Assembly (NCBI RefSeq): GCF_048773025.1
Contig: NC_133547.1
Location: 39,957,004-40,021,003, forward strand
Length of the DNA: 64,000 nucleotides
Reading direction: 5' to 3'
Origin: Camelus bactrianus
Lineage: Eukaryota; Chordata; Mammalia; Artiodactyla; Camelidae
Within the stretch, counting starts at the first letter, position 1. Every line of letters starts with the position of its first letter. Made by a program: the position numbers and the translations under genes. The notes under the pieces are model-generated. The model had not been told where the DNA came from. It searched no databases and was given only the letters and a program-made list of their open reading frames with translations. Below are positions 23,075 to 35,428 of this stretch, piece after piece.

Positions 23075-23230
23075 AGAGCAAGGGCCTCAGAGTCGAAACA
23101 CTCAGTTTGAGCCCTAGCTCTGGCTCTCAGCTGTGTGCCCTTGGAACCCGAGTTCTCGTTCAGGTTCACTGCATGTCAAAAGCGCTGACAATGACCATAA
23201 GGGTTACTCAGGACAACACAGGTCACGCGT
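23075..23230 (+). mobile_element. MIR SINE, sense
   Basis: Reads 'gggcctcagagtcgaaacactcagtttgagccctagctctggctc', then 'agctgtgtgcccttgg', the start and core of MIR. Confidence 0.6.
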
Positions 23231-23234
23231 CTGG

Positions 23235-24480
23235 AGCAGGGGAGGGCTCCGTCAGTGTGTTCCCCATCATCAGCTCCCTGTAAGTCCTTCCTGCGCTCCC
23301 AGCTCTCCCTGCGGAGCCACTCAAAGTAGACCTGAGAGCTCCACAGCATCTCTCCCCCAGCGGGCCTTCTCCAGCTCCCTCAGCCATCCCAGGATAGCGC
23401 GGTGCCAGGCAGGCTGCCATCTTGGTCTCTCCAGAGCTGTGTCTCAAATGCCCGCTCCACAGGGATTCCTGGGAAGCCTGGTTGAACATGCAAAGCCCTA
23501 GATCCATCCATGGGGAGTCCAGGAATGAGTCCCAGAATCCAAATTTTTACAGTCTCCCCAGGGGTTCTGATGGGAGCCAGTGCTCCACCGCCCTCCAGCT
23601 GGCAACGTCCTGCCTTCAGCGTGTCACCCAGAAGAGACCAGTGCTAGGCTGCCGCCCTGCCGGCTTGGACCTGAGAGGCTGTCCCTCAGGCTGCCTCCCG
23701 CCCTCCCCACTCAGTCCGCTGGTGTGCTTGTGCCCAGGCAGGCATGTCCTTCCAGAGGAGTGTCCTGCTGTGCTCTACTCTGGAGCCAGGAGCCCCTGCC
23801 TCCCCAACTCTGACCCAGAATATTTGTCCACAGAGAGGCCTGAGCAGACAGCCCCGCAGGGCTCCCAGAATGAGCCTGATGGGCATGATCTGTGGCTCCG
23901 CTGCCCTCCCCAGCAGGCGGGGTTGTAGCCCTGTGAACAGAGCGCAGAACTCAGGTCACCAAAGACCCTGCCCTGGATTCCAGAATGAGCCTCAGAGGGA
24001 GGGGCCAGCTGTGGAACAGGCAGTGGGGGGCTGCCCTTTGGCCTGTGATTGGGATCCAGAGGCCTGCAGAGAAGATACGGGGCCTCTCCTGCCCTGAGGC
24101 CGACCACGTCCCAGGGACAGTGTGGACAGCTGCAAGGTCCCGGGGGAGCTGAGCCCCCAGGACGACAGTGGCCTCTGTGATTCCAGGCAGGCACCCACTG
24201 CGCGTTGCCCTTCAGTCCTCTCAGAATGTGGTCCCCTGGGCTGGAGGAGGCCTTAGAAAGACCCACCACCCTTAATTCCTGACTCCCTGGAACACTCCCT
24301 CAGACAGTCAAGGCAGTCCCTGTTCCAGCCAGCCCTGACCGTTAGAACATTCTTCCCCAGGCCAGCATCAGGCCTGCATTCCTGGAACATCCACCCAGTG
24401 TGCCCCCTCTTTTAAGGCAAGCTTGTCACAGATTAAGAGCCAGAATCGTGCCCTCCTGGAGCTGTCTAGGTAGTTATCAA
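23235..24480. other. Intergenic, no gene recognised
   Basis: GC-rich with overlapping frames on both strands (23422-23928 plus, 23775-24269 minus) that look like chance frames. No repeat of note. Confidence 0.4.
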
Positions 24481-24489
24481 CACCTGAAC

Positions 24490-24605
24490 ACCTGGTTTCA
24501 AGTTTAACTCTTGGAACCTCAGTTTCCTCATCTGCAAAATGGAGACAACCACGGCTACTTCTTATGGAACGCTTTCCCTGGCCAGGCACTGCACTAAAAT
24601 GTCAC
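24490..24605 (+). mobile_element. MIR SINE fragment, sense
   Basis: Core 'ggaacctcagtttcctcatctgcaaaatggagac' followed by 'ccaggcactgcactaaaatg'. Confidence 0.6.
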
Positions 24606-25269
24606 ATGCCCTGCACAGCCTGATGTAGTGTCTCCTGACTCAGCCTCCTCCAGGGTCCTGGCTCCAGGCTGGCTGGGAAGAGGTGCGGGCTCCTTCTGCT
24701 GGCAAGAAGGTGAATTGCAGACAGGAAAGGTGATGACTTGGAATCAGACCCAGGGCAGAGACTGAGGCCCCTGCTGTGCCCTTCCACCAGCAAGCTGCAG
24801 TTCCAGGGAAGATCCTGAAGGGCAAGGCAAGGGTCAAGAGTGGCGGGCTGTGGTGTTCATCCAGAACCCACCCCCCACCCCCAGGGGAGGACAGAGGCCC
24901 CACAGGGCTGGGTGTCCCAGCTTGTCCCCTCAGGGACACAGGTGGGAGCTTCAGAGACACAGATGTCCTGCCTGGATTTGCTTATCCACCTGGTAACAAA
25001 ATTGGCAGGTAGAGGTCCAAAGGGGCTTCCGGTCAGGAGGACTAGCCGACTTGGAAGATTCTGGAAGCTTTGCAGCTCCTCTGTGTTTGCCTTTCATGAT
25101 AGTGGCTTCCATTTATTGAACACATCTTTTTAAAGGACACTATGGTAAATGGCCAATCGCATGCCTTCATCCAGAAGGCAGACATCTCCCTTATAGGAAC
25201 ACAGTTAAAAAAAAAAGGGATTCCTTCATTCATCCTCTTGCCACTCCTGTTGACGAAAACAAACATGTC

Positions 25270-25505
25270 CCATTCAAAGCAGAACATTTAGCTTTCTGTT
25301 AGTGCCAAGAGCTGTGTGATGTGCTTTATGGGTATTATTATTTTGTTCTTTCAATAACCCTACAAAGCAAGTATAATTAAGACTATTTCATGATAGGGGA
25401 AACGGAGGCTTGGAGACATAAGGGAATGGTCACGTAACTGGAAGAGCTGGAATATGAATCCATGTCCTCTGATGTGAATGCCTTTCCACTAACCGCACTG
25501 CCTCT
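25270..25505 (-). mobile_element. MIR SINE, antisense
   Basis: 'gctttatgggtattatt', 'cttggagacataaggga', 'gaatccatgtcctctgatg', 'ccactaaccgcactgcc' in MIR reverse-complement order. Confidence 0.65.
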
Positions 25506-25554
25506 AGTTTGTTCTTGTCCCTGTCCCTCAGTGATTATCTAAAGAACCTCTAAA

Positions 25555-26520
25555 ATGAGCGGGACCTCCCATCTCCACCTCTTCTCTCTTAACCCACTGT
25601 CCCTGGGCGAGTGCAGCCACTCCCAGTCTGGGAGATACCTCCATCGATGGCTCAGACTCTGGTCTCTCTGCACCTTTGCCCCAGCTAGATGTCCATCTCT
25701 TGGTCAGCTTTGGCCAGTGTCCCCAAACATTTTGAGTTCACCATGCTCCAAACTGAGCTCGCTCTCTCCACAGCCCCCACCTGCTCCTCCTGCTGTGTCC
25801 TCATCTCCGTCTGTGCTCCCACCATACACTCCCCACATCCAGGCACTGAGTCCTGTGGTTTCTTTAAATCTCCAGAATCTGCTCATGGTCTTCCAATCCT
25901 GCTGTTACTGCCTTAATTCAGATATCCTCCCCCTCCACCCCTTATTCCACCACAGCCTCCCCCACTTCTCACACGATGTCTCCTCTTCAGGGATTCTGAC
26001 GCTTCCCCACCTTTGCCCAACAGATCTTTCTAAAATTCAGATCTATACACCTCACTTCCCTGCCTATAAATCCATCGGTTACTCCCATTGCTTTAAGGAA
26101 AAAGATCAAACTCCTTAGCTTTGAGATTTGCCTTCTCTCCAGTTCATACTCTTCCCACCCCAAACCCATCTGCAAAGAAGTACCCTGAGCTCCAGACATT
26201 GCTGTACCTTCTGCCTCCTCTCCTTTCTTACCTCACACCTACCCCTCCTCCCTGTCTCACCTTCAACATGCCCTCCTCCTGGAAGGCTCCCTGGATTCTC
26301 CTTGCCTCTCAGCTGGTTCAGGGTTTGTGATCTGAGAAGACATGCCTTGTCTTATATCTCTGTCAGAAACCTTAATGCAAGGTATTGGTGAACATCTTGA
26401 TTTTCCCTCCCACTAGATGATGAAATGCTTGAGGACAGGATTTTGTGTCTTTTCTGTGTAATACCCACAACACATCTAATAGAGGATCACTGAGTGAATG
26501 AATGAGTGAATGAATGAAGG
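25555..26520 (+). mobile_element. L2 LINE 3' end, about 1 kb
   Basis: Long L2 copy with the 3' coding remnant ('ctttaaggaaaaagatcaaactcctta', 'atgccctcctcctggaaggctccctgg') and the terminal GAATGAATGA repeat at about 26490-26518. The 187-codon frame at 25555-26118 is part of it, not a gene. Confidence 0.7.
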
Positions 26521-26769
26521 CGCCCCTTGGACACAAATTTCTCCCACGTTCAGCTGCATATGAGGGGGCCTCCCCCTCTTTCCTATCTTCCCGACAGCTG
26601 GTGTCGCCGGGACACTAGTTCTGTGAGGGCAACGGACTTGAAAAATGATCAGGGACCTACACATTAAACTGAGACCAACCTTCTCCTTCCCAAGGGACCC
26701 TGCCAGCCTCCCCAAAGCCCTTGGGGCTGGTAGGAGGAAGCATGAGGTACTGGATTGATCACCTTCCCC

Positions 26770-26885
26770 ACCCAGCACTGATTATGCGCCAACTGTGTGC
26801 AAGGCCCTTTGCTGAACGCCTGAGCTTGTGCACGTTCCAATGTGACCATCCTTTGGTCTAGTTGCAGATGAGACTAAGGCAAGCA
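26770..26885 (-). mobile_element. MIR SINE fragment, antisense
   Basis: 'gattatgcgccaactgtgtgcaaggccctttgct' and 'ttgcagatgagactaaggca' in reverse-complement MIR order. Diverged. Confidence 0.45.
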
Positions 26886-26889
26886 CAAG

Positions 26890-27865
26890 CCGCAGGGGAC
26901 AGGAATGAGCTCCAGCTGAGCACTAGAGGACAAATTCGGCAGAGTGAGGGTGCCGGGAGCTGAGGCAGTCAGCAGACTTGAACTTGATCTTGAAGCAGAG
27001 AGAAAAGGTAAGAGCTTTGATGGAGAAGGGGATAGCCTGTGTCGAGGCTGGGGATCAGGACACACTGGCAAGTGTGTTCTAGGGACAAAGAATAGATGCT
27101 TTACCTGGGGCCAGGGTTTTGGGAGGGTCTGGTTGGAAATCAGTTTGGAAAGGGACATCAGGACCTTTGGAAGGGTCCTGAAGGACCTTGCCGGGCCAAG
27201 GGGGTTCGGAGTTGAACAGTAGGGACGTATGGTGAGACCCACAGGACAATGGGAAGGACCCGAGGCTGGGGTGGTCTTTGTTTTCCGGAACAATATCACG
27301 TGGGGTGGCTGTGCAGCCCTGGGCACTTCCTCCTGGCTGTCAGTTGAGGAGCCATTCCCTCTGAGGCCAGCAGGGGGCAGGACCAACCCACAACTTTTCC
27401 TTAGCACAGTTCTGGCCCTCCTGGGAGTAGGGAGGAGCAGCAGGCCCAGAAGGAACAGCCCAGCTGTGCACAGCTCTGTGTATGTGCGTGTGGTGTGCGT
27501 GGTGGGGGTGACAGAGGGAGGCGGGCTCCTTTCCTCAAAAGGCCAGTGTGTGGCCACTGAAGCTGCTAGGTCTGGTGACCTGACGGGACAGCCCTGGATT
27601 AGGCACCCACATTTCCTGGGCATATGTCCCAGCCCAGTCCAGCTCCCGGCTGTGCCCCTTGGTTTCCCTGGCCCTTCCCTCCCAGTGAGGGAGTCCCAGC
27701 ATCATGAGGTCCCTGCACTGAGCTCTTCAGGGCAGCCCAGCTCCTTTGGAATCAAACAAATCCAGAGAAGCAATGAGGAAGAAAGAAGTCCCATTCCTCT
27801 GCTCACTCCCTTCCCTAAAAAGGACCAGAGAAGGTGGTCAGGATTAGCAGAAGTCATTCGCATGG
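26890..27865. other. Intergenic, no gene recognised
   Basis: Possible antisense L2 remnants in the first 300 bp. Two long overlapping frames (249 codons minus, 214 codons plus) on opposite strands suggest base composition rather than coding. Confidence 0.4.
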
Positions 27866-27869
27866 GCAT

Positions 27870-28190
27870 TTGACAAAGATTTATCCAGTGGCCTCGTGTC
27901 AAAGACAGGGACACAAAGGCAAGGTAGCATCGCAGCCCAGAGCCCCCAGGGCATGGGGCCAAAGGCTCCCATGACTTAGTGGGTGAAGGCTGAGGGGCTA
28001 GGAACAAAGTGCCCAGAAGCCCTGAGGAGGAGAGGGTGCTTCTGCTCAGCAAGGACTGCAGAAGTTTTGATGAGGGAGGTGATACTGGAGCTAAGCCTTG
28101 AAACACGAGCAAGATTTTGCCAGATGGAGAAAAGGGGGGGGACATCTGGGATGGGGGAACCAGCAGAGCAAAGGCACAAGAGGTAAGGCT
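27870..28190 (-). mobile_element. L2 LINE fragment, antisense
   Basis: 'gacaaagatttatccagtggcctcg' at the start and 'gaggtgatactggagctaagccttgaa' further in, both L2 reverse complement. Confidence 0.55.
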
Positions 28191-28214
28191 GTGTTTAGAG
28201 AATACTGATGAACA

Positions 28215-28390
28215 GATATGGTTACATATGCTCCCCACCTCCCCAGCCTTACTGAGATATAATTGCTACTTAACACTATGTAAATTTAAGATGTATGACA
28301 TAATGAATTGGTATATGGATATATCGAAAAATGATTACCACAATAAGGTTAGTTAACTGTGTGTTTCTTGTATGGCAATCATTGTGTTAT
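28215..28390. mobile_element. Old L1M fragment
   Basis: 'ccttactgagatataattgctac', 'ttaagatgtatgacataatgaattgg', 'gattaccacaataaggttagttaac' is a familiar old-L1 stretch. Confidence 0.55.
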
Positions 28391-28399
28391 AATATTTAT

Positions 28400-28510
28400 T
28401 TATATTATGTTTCTAATTCTCACATCAATCCTCAAGGTGCTATGATCCCCACTTCACAGATGAAGAGACTGAGGGTCAAGGAAGCAAGGTGACATCCCAG
28501 TCAAGGACCA
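28400..28510 (-). mobile_element. MIR SINE fragment, antisense
   Basis: 'cttcacagatgaagagactgagggtcaaggaagcaaggtgacatcc' matches the MIR core on the minus strand. Confidence 0.6.
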
Positions 28511-29118
28511 CGTGACCCACCCTGCCCCCACAGGACTGGAGTTGGGGGTGGGTGGGTCAGAGGAATCCCACAAAGACCAGGAAAGTCCTCCTCCCCCAGA
28601 GGACCCCACCGTCTTGCCCCAGCGTCTCTGGCCAGGCTGTGAGATCTTCCGGGCAGAGATCTGTTCTCAAACAACCAACAATTTGTTGGCCTTTCCACTT
28701 TCTCTTTCAGAAAAGTTCTTATGCAAATTCTGTTCTGGTGGGTCAGAGATTTTGTCCAGGCCTTGGTCAGATAGAAAATAAAGGAGGAGCCCTGGGGTGG
28801 AGTGATAGGAGCAGGGGCTGGGCCAGACCCCAGGGCAAGTCAGCCTGCCCCCACGAGGTTCATACTGCTGCCTGAGAGCTGGCTTCTCTCCCCAGGCTGC
28901 CTCTGTCTCCCCTGCCTAAGTGGCATGGAGGTGCTGAGAGGGCAGACTTCCGTCCACAGACCTCCCTCCTCTGCCAGATGAAAGAGAGGTCTGCTCCTAC
29001 AGGGCTCCGCTCTGGGCCTCAGGACAGCTGCCCTCACATCCTCCCATGACCCCTCCTTTGTAATCCCCCAGGGCTTCTAAACTGGGGTCTCTCTTGTCTT
29101 TTTCTTGCCAGAGGCCCC

Positions 29119-29215
29119 TTGAAAAAATCAATTTATATATGTATATGGAATCATTATGTTGTATACCTGAAACTAATTTGTTATATGTCAATTATACTTC
29201 ATAAAATTTATACTT
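29119..29215 (+). mobile_element. L1 3' terminus, short copy
   Basis: 'ggaatcattatgttgtatacctgaaactaatttgttatatgtcaattatacttcata' is the cetartiodactyl L1 3' end; most of the element is missing by 5' truncation. Confidence 0.65.
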
Positions 29216-29264
29216 TGTAAAATTATAAAATTTATTATAAAATTTATGATAAATCAGATCAGAG

Positions 29265-30105
29265 GAAGGCATATAAAAATTAACAGCATTCTATTCACCC
29301 TTCCTCCTTGCCCCCTCCTATTCCCCAGGGAACCACTCTTAATTTCTTATTTATCCCTAAGATATGTTCCTTATAGACAAGCATATATAGCTACACATAA
29401 CTATATATGGTTTTTTAAAAAATACAAATGAATCATATCATAGCCATATTGTTTTTCAGCTTACTTTTTTTCCCCATTTAATGTCATATCTCAGGCATCT
29501 TTTTCATGTCGACATCCATAGACCTACCCATTCTTTGCAATGACTGCAAAGTCCTTTGTAAAGACTTGAGTAACCAGTTCCTTTTTTGGACATTTAAGCT
29601 GCTTTCAGTTTTTACTATTACGAACAGTGCTGAGATGAACAACTGTATTTGAAGATTAATTGCCAGCCGATTAAAATTTGAATATACGTTCCCAAATTGC
29701 CTTCTAAAACCACTGTAACAATTTACGGTTCCACCAACAGTGTACGAGAATGCCCATTTTCTTGCATCAGCACCAACACAGGTATTATCAAACCTTTAAA
29801 TCTCTGCTGATTTGACAGGTGAAAATGATATCTCATTAAAAATTTTGAAATGTCTTTAAGAGTGAGGTTGAGCATATTTTACTGTATTTGTTGGCTATTT
29901 GAATTTCTTTCTTCTCTCTTTGTGAATCCTATGTTATTGGCCTTTGACCATTTTGAGGGAGGGCTATTCATCTTTTTGTCATTGATTTTTAGAAGCTATT
30001 TGTATATTAAGGAAAAAGCATCTAAGATCCATTTTATTATCTCCTCTGCTATAAACTCCATGTTTGGAAAAAACGTGTTAAAGAATGTTTGTTATTAGTT
30101 TTTTC
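29265..30105 (-). mobile_element. Old L1M 3' region, antisense
   Basis: Reverse complement of L1: 'ttggacatttaagctgctttcagtttttactattacgaacagtgctg', 'ggttccaccaacagtgtacgag', 'ggcctttgaccattttgagg'. Heavily diverged. Confidence 0.75.
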
Positions 30106-30109
30106 TCCA

Positions 30110-31590
30110 TTTTCTCAATCTAATTCTGGTATACAGACCCTCAGAATGTTTATCAGCAGGGTCTGCATTGAGTTAATGTAATTCCAGCCAAAAGCAAAGC
30201 CTTAGACTTTTTGTTAATCCCAGAAGCCTCACTGCAGCTAAATGGTTGGCTTCCTGAAACATTTTAGTGGCCTGAGGAACCCTAGGATCTGGGACCCTGG
30301 CGTGGGAGCTGCAGCCCCCTTAGCAGCAGTGTGGTCTGCACCTGTGCGCCTCCCTCGGTCCAGCTGTGGATTCTTCTGTTCTGATGAGTAGGCTGAGTGT
30401 TTGCATATTTTCCCCTTTGTTTATCAGCACTTAGGGGTGTGGGTCCCTCTTCCCTTCAGCAGAAGGTCCCTGAGGTGGGACTGAGCCTGCCCCAGGCCAG
30501 ACCCAACGGAACGTTTACTGTTGCTGAGTCCTGGGGATGGAGGAGGAGATGGAGGAGGGCAGGAAGAGGCTTCCAGCTGGCCCACCCCCTCTGGCCTCTT
30601 TGCTTCCTTTAGGAAATCTCCCCAAAGCCACGTCCTGCTCCCTTGAGGGTGGGTGTAGAGCCCTGGGCAGAATGAGAGGTGGTTTGCACAGCCTAAGATT
30701 GGGGAGTGGGGTGCTAGACACCACATATGGACCGGTGTGCCCTGTGGAGGAGCCGGGGACACAGGTTGGGGTGGGGAGGGGAGGCTCTGGGCAGGGGGAC
30801 ATGGTTTTCAGGCTTCACCCACCCTCCAATCTCAAGGTGGTTTTACTGGGTGACACTGTTCCCTCCTAGTCCTGGGGTGTGTGTGGGAGGGTGGCTCTGA
30901 GATCCCAATGGGAGCTGAGTGCAGGGAGAGGGGAGGGGGCTGCAGGCAGAGCAGAGGAGGAGAGACCTGGTGGAGCCTTGCAGCTGACTTAGAAGCCTCC
31001 AGATTGGTTAGTTTGTTTAACCCAGGGCTGACTTTAATGAGACCGCCACATTCCTGGGGGACTGGCGAGGGAAGGTGATTAATGGGGTTGGCTATGGTAG
31101 CGGGAGCGGTAGGAGACAGAGGCTGAGGAAGCCAAGGAGAACGGAGTTGACACCCCAAAGCCCCAGATTCCCAGTGCCTTGGGGGGACGGGCATTTCTGA
31201 GGAAGCCAGCACCCAGCCCCGGAGATCTGCACCAAGGTGGAGGAGAAGTTCCCCTGCCTCTGCCAGGGCATGAGGGCTTGGCCCTGCTGTCTGTCTGGCG
31301 AGCAGACCCAGGACTGGGAGGGGACAGAGCCAGGGCAAGGCCAGAGCCAGGCCTACCCCGGTTCTGTCCTGGAAATGCGCCTGGGGCATGTGACTCACCC
31401 CTTGTAGCCTCAGCTTCCTCTTGAAAACAGGACCAGGAGGTGGCTTACAGATAGTGCCTGGCTCCACTCTCCTTAAACCTCCTTATCTCGTGGGCTGTCT
31501 TGGCCAATGAGGCCTGGGCCCCCATGGAGTCTCTGAGGAGGCAGTGGGAAAGCCCCGCCCCTTCTTCCACACAGTTTACTTTGATCTGCA
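30110..31590. other. Intergenic, no gene recognised
   Basis: Single-copy-looking, GC-rich. Contains no repeat I can name. The 211-codon minus frame at 30832-31467 has no recognisable domain. Confidence 0.45.
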
Positions 31591-31639
31591 GAAGATTATC
31601 TCACTGAATAAATACACAAAACTGCCATGACGACAAGTT

Positions 31640-32320
31640 AGAATGCTGCTCCCGTGCACAGCACAGCTCGGTAGGTGTGTGAGCTTCTGGTTCCCTGTCA
31701 TGCCTGTCACAGCCAGGGATGACGTCAGCTTACAAGACAGGGGTCCCCAAAGGAAGAGAACCAGGCATGGCTTTCTTGACACAGGGAAGCCATTTTTGAC
31801 CTAAGCCATTTTGTGACCTAAGCTTGGCTGCAATCCTTGCCCTTGAACAGGTCTTAGTAATGAATGCTCCTCAGGGAATTAAGGGACAGCAGGAACAAAG
31901 GAAAAGCCATCAAGAAACAGTAGTTCAGTAATAATACAGAGTCCCAGTTCCTCCTCAAGGATACACATGACAACCTGATGCAAATTTTTGAGATCTGCAG
32001 GGACTAAGGCCCTCGCGCAGGTGGAGGATGGAAGGATGATTGGTGACTCTCCTGACTTCAATCAGCTCAGGTGTGGACCCTGTCGACCTTTGCCCCAGTG
32101 CTATGCTGAATTCTCCTGTGCTGAGGCCCCTTTGTGAATATGCATGTAGCATTAGCTTAAAACCTCCTCGATTTTGCTCTTGGGGAAGCACTGCGTTGGG
32201 GGCAGACCCCTGGTGTTCTCCTTGCTTACGGCAAGTTGTAATAAATCCTTCCTTCTCCCAATCTTTGGCTTGGTTGTGTCTTTTGGTTTGACACCTACCA
32301 AGAGGCGAATCCAGTTTTCA
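31640..32320 (+). mobile_element. Solo LTR of an ERV1-class endogenous retrovirus (fossil)
   Basis: The 3' part has the gammaretroviral LTR layout: an AATAAA at 32241-32246, a 'tccttctcccaatctttggc' run, and an end near TTTTCA at about 32320 after 'gacacctaccaagaggcgaatcc'. No internal retroviral genes adjoin it, so it looks like a solo LTR. The left boundary is uncertain by about 150 bp. Likely tens of millions of years old. Confidence 0.55.
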
Positions 32321-32838
32321 GGTACCAGTGACCCTGGGAACATGGTGGTGAAGATGGCAGCTTCAGAGCCAGAACCAGACAGATGAGGAGCCAGGCCTGC
32401 CTCACAGGGCTGGCTTTGTGGGGCTGGGTTCACACCTGCCAGTGGGGCCGGGCAGGATGCCCCGCTCCATCTCCCGGTGTGCAGTGCTCAGCGGAGGGCT
32501 GGGGGGTGAGCTCTCTCTCTCAGCCAGGCCCTGCCCACCAGGCCCCTCTGAGTCTGACCGTAGGTTGGCTGGTCTCATCCAGAACATGGGCTTGTCTTGA
32601 AGTTCCTTTCAGTTCTCAAGCCTCATACTTGTGTCTACCACTAGCTCCCCGCCTGGGCTGTCCAACTCCATGATCAGTTTAGCAGGCTGGGTCCAAGGAG
32701 TTGGCCTAGGCTGAGAGCTCAGGACACAGCCATTCTTGGGGGAAGAAAGGTGGGTCCTTTGGGGTGTCAGGAAAGGCTTAGAACATGGAGCCCTCAGCTG
32801 GCGGTGAGAGAGGAGGTGCGGGCGGGTAGTTGACATGG

Positions 32839-32897
32839 ATGTGTGTGCACGTGTGTGCACGTGTGTATGTGTGTGTGTGTGTGTGTGTTTGTGTGTA
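32839..32897 (+). repeat. (GT)n microsatellite
   Basis: Interrupted then near-pure GT dinucleotides. Confidence 0.9.
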
Positions 32898-32899
32898 TC

Positions 32900-34065
32900 T
32901 GTCTTTAAAAATTACATTTGTCCCATTTTCTTGTTTTTCTAGAGTGGGCCTGATTGGGGCAGGGTCTGTTCCGGCACTGCCAGGGCAGCGTGTGTACATT
33001 AGGGTAGATGTGATAAAATGCAGCTCTTGATAAGGCCACGACAAAGGCCTCCCAATTTCTGTGGGATCTTTTTATGCCCCTGCCACTTCTGAACTCAAGG
33101 ACTTCTATTTAATTCATTTCCTCAAGAAGTGTAGCAAGCTGGGCCCTGGAGACATACTCTAGGTCAGAGGCTGGCCCTGTGGAGCCCAGAGATAAAGGGA
33201 GAATAAGATGTGATTCCTACGGCCCCTGAGCCCGCAGCCAGTGGTGCGACGCAGAGAACAGGGACTCGTGCTGGGATAGCTTGGGTACTCTGGCTGTGGT
33301 GGCACAGGGGGGCTGCTTGCTCTGCCTGGGATGGGCAGCAGGAGGTGCTACTACCAAAGTGGCCTTGGGCCTGCACTGAAGACCGGATGGGCATCAGCGC
33401 GGTCGGTCCCCGCGGTGGGGATGGGCAACAGGCACCGTGGCCTGAGGTCCCACTTGTGCCAGGGGTGTGAAAGAGCCTGGGCTGCCAGAGGGCTAGAGGT
33501 AGCATACTGCAGCCAGATCCTGGGGACAAAGACAGCGGGGACAGACAGATGGAGATGCTCATCTTGAGGGTCACATCACCGAGTTCTCAGGGGCCTGGCA
33601 GAGGAGTTTGGATTTTAGCTTATGGCAGGGGTCACGCACACTCAGCCGTCTGCAGGGCCAGGGTGGGAGGGGAGGGTGTGAAGACGCCGGGGCAAGAGGT
33701 TGTTCTGCGGAGGGCAGGACTTCTCCCCCCGGTGGGCCAGCAGACCCAGCTGATATGCCACCCAACTAAGTCTTCAGAGAAGCTAGAAACCCAGATTTTT
33801 ATGTGGACACTTTTATTTTTAGATGTTAGCCATAATTCAAATTTAACACATAACAAAACAAAAACAGGAAAGGTTTGTGATCCTGATTTGGCTCAGGGGC
33901 CATGGGGGTACAATGCCTGTCTGCGGCGTGGGGGTGGGGGCTGCCGGTTCCGAGTGGGCGTGACAGGTCAGAGCCTGCCCACTGTGGTGGCATTTTGGAG
34001 ATGGCTGTAAGGAAGGCAGGGTGCAGGGAAGCAGAGACACTAAGAAGCTGATAGAAAAATCTCCC
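32900..34065. other. Intergenic, no gene recognised
   Basis: Scraps of antisense L2 are likely around 33130-33600; otherwise nothing recognised. Confidence 0.4.
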
Positions 34066-34069
34066 TCTT

Positions 34070-34190
34070 CTTTATTCATTCATTTGCTGAATGTTGATTG
34101 GACACATGTTCCAAGCAGGCTGTGTTCTGGGCGCTGCTGCTAAGAGGACACCCAGAGGTGGGGCTCCGTCCTAGTTGAGAGCCCTACAGG
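34070..34190 (-). mobile_element. L2 LINE 3' end, antisense
   Basis: 'tttattcattcatttgctgaatgttgattgg' then 'gtgttctgggcgctgctgc', the L2 terminus reversed. Confidence 0.55.
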
Positions 34191-34879
34191 CACCCTGAGG
34201 GCTCCGGCCTTCAAAGTTGCACGCTTGTGTCTTTTTTTCCCAGTTCCTAAGCCTCCTTCCGCCTCCATCCCCACCTCCTGGCTGAGGTCCAGCTAACTTT
34301 CCAGTTCCCTCCCAGGCATCCTTTCCTGGCTCTGTGGGCCCTGGGGCTACCCTTCCAGCCCTGGGCCAGTCCTCTGCCCTCCACGGGGCCTCCAATGCAG
34401 GGTCTTTTCTGGATTGTGCCCCGATTCTGGTCGTAAGCCCCCTTCTCCTCTGGAGTTTCTCACTGCATCTTTTAGAACTTAGTTTTGACCCCAGGGTGGT
34501 TGAATGCAAAGCCCACTTTCTTCATGGAGTTGAGGCCTTGGGGGCTTGGGGGTCGGCTGAGGGCCAGTCTGAGGTGGTGGTGGAGGTGGCCATTCCCCTC
34601 CCCCTGCTCCTCCTTATGGTGTGGTCATTTCAGGGGGGTGGGGTGTGAGAGCTGGGAGGCTGCTGAGACACATGCCCTGGTGGCACCTACCTGGACTCCC
34701 TCTGGAAATGAGGAGTGCTTCAGGTCAACTGATGCATTATTTGTGGGAGAACCTGGCTGCTGGAGGGGTCCAACAGTGCCCCCACCCTCCTCAGGCCCTC
34801 ACCCAGCCCTCTCTCCCGTCTCTGAGTCCATGGCACTCCCCCTCCCCCACCTTCTCCTCCTAGACGAGGGCTGAGCACT

Positions 34880-35025
34880 GGATTAGGAGCCACGGTCCAG
34901 TAACTCACCTGTGACCTTGACTCTGGGCCTATAAAATGGGCATAACAACTGACTATCCTGCAGGGACTTAGAAGAGATCAAAAATTGAAAACTAAAGAAG
35001 GAAATAGCTAGAAAAGTTACCAGGC
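34880..35025 (+). mobile_element. MIR SINE, sense
   Basis: 'aactcacctgtgaccttgactctgggcctataaaatgggcataacaac' is the MIR core in sense orientation. Confidence 0.6.
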
Positions 35026-35027
35026 AT

Positions 35028-35425
35028 GATTCCTTCATTCATTCAACAAGTATTTATTGGCACCTACTCTGGGCCAGGCCATGCACTGGATTTTAGGATA
35101 CAGTCCCAAGGAAGACAGGCACAGTGCCGACCTGCATGGGGCTCACAGTCTAGAGGGAGGTGGGTGTGAAGCAGCCACACAGATAAATACATATGTACAA
35201 AATGGATTGTGTCCTGCGAGACTGTGTAATAGGGACCAAACGGGGTGGGGGGTCAGAGAGGTTTTCCTAAGGAAATGGGATTTAAGCTGAAGTATGAGGG
35301 TGTCAGCCGTATACAGGCAGGGAAGGGCCCTCAGGTATAGGACGTGAGTGCAAAGCCCTGGAGTAGGGAAGGAGCCAAAGGGCTGCAACAGGGCAAGGGG
35401 AGGGGGAGGGGGAGGGGTGGGGGGG
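35028..35425 (-). mobile_element. L2 LINE 3' end, antisense, about 400 bp
   Basis: Begins 'cattcattcaacaagtatttattgg', continues 'tgcatggggctcacagtctagaggg' and 'gcaaagccctggagtaggg': a good reverse-complement L2 copy. It ends in the G-rich tract at 35391-35428. Confidence 0.75.
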
Positions 35426-35428
35426 GGT
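35391..35428 (+). repeat. G-rich tract, potential G-quadruplex
   Basis: Five or more runs of four to nine G with single-base A or T spacers. Confidence 0.65.

Noticed and set aside
25555-26118. 187-codon open frame, plus strand
   Set aside because: Lies within an L2 LINE copy.
26874-27623. 249-codon open frame, minus strand
   Set aside because: A 214-codon frame overlaps it on the opposite strand, composition is GC-rich, and no domain, signal peptide or splice context was recognised. Treated as a chance frame.
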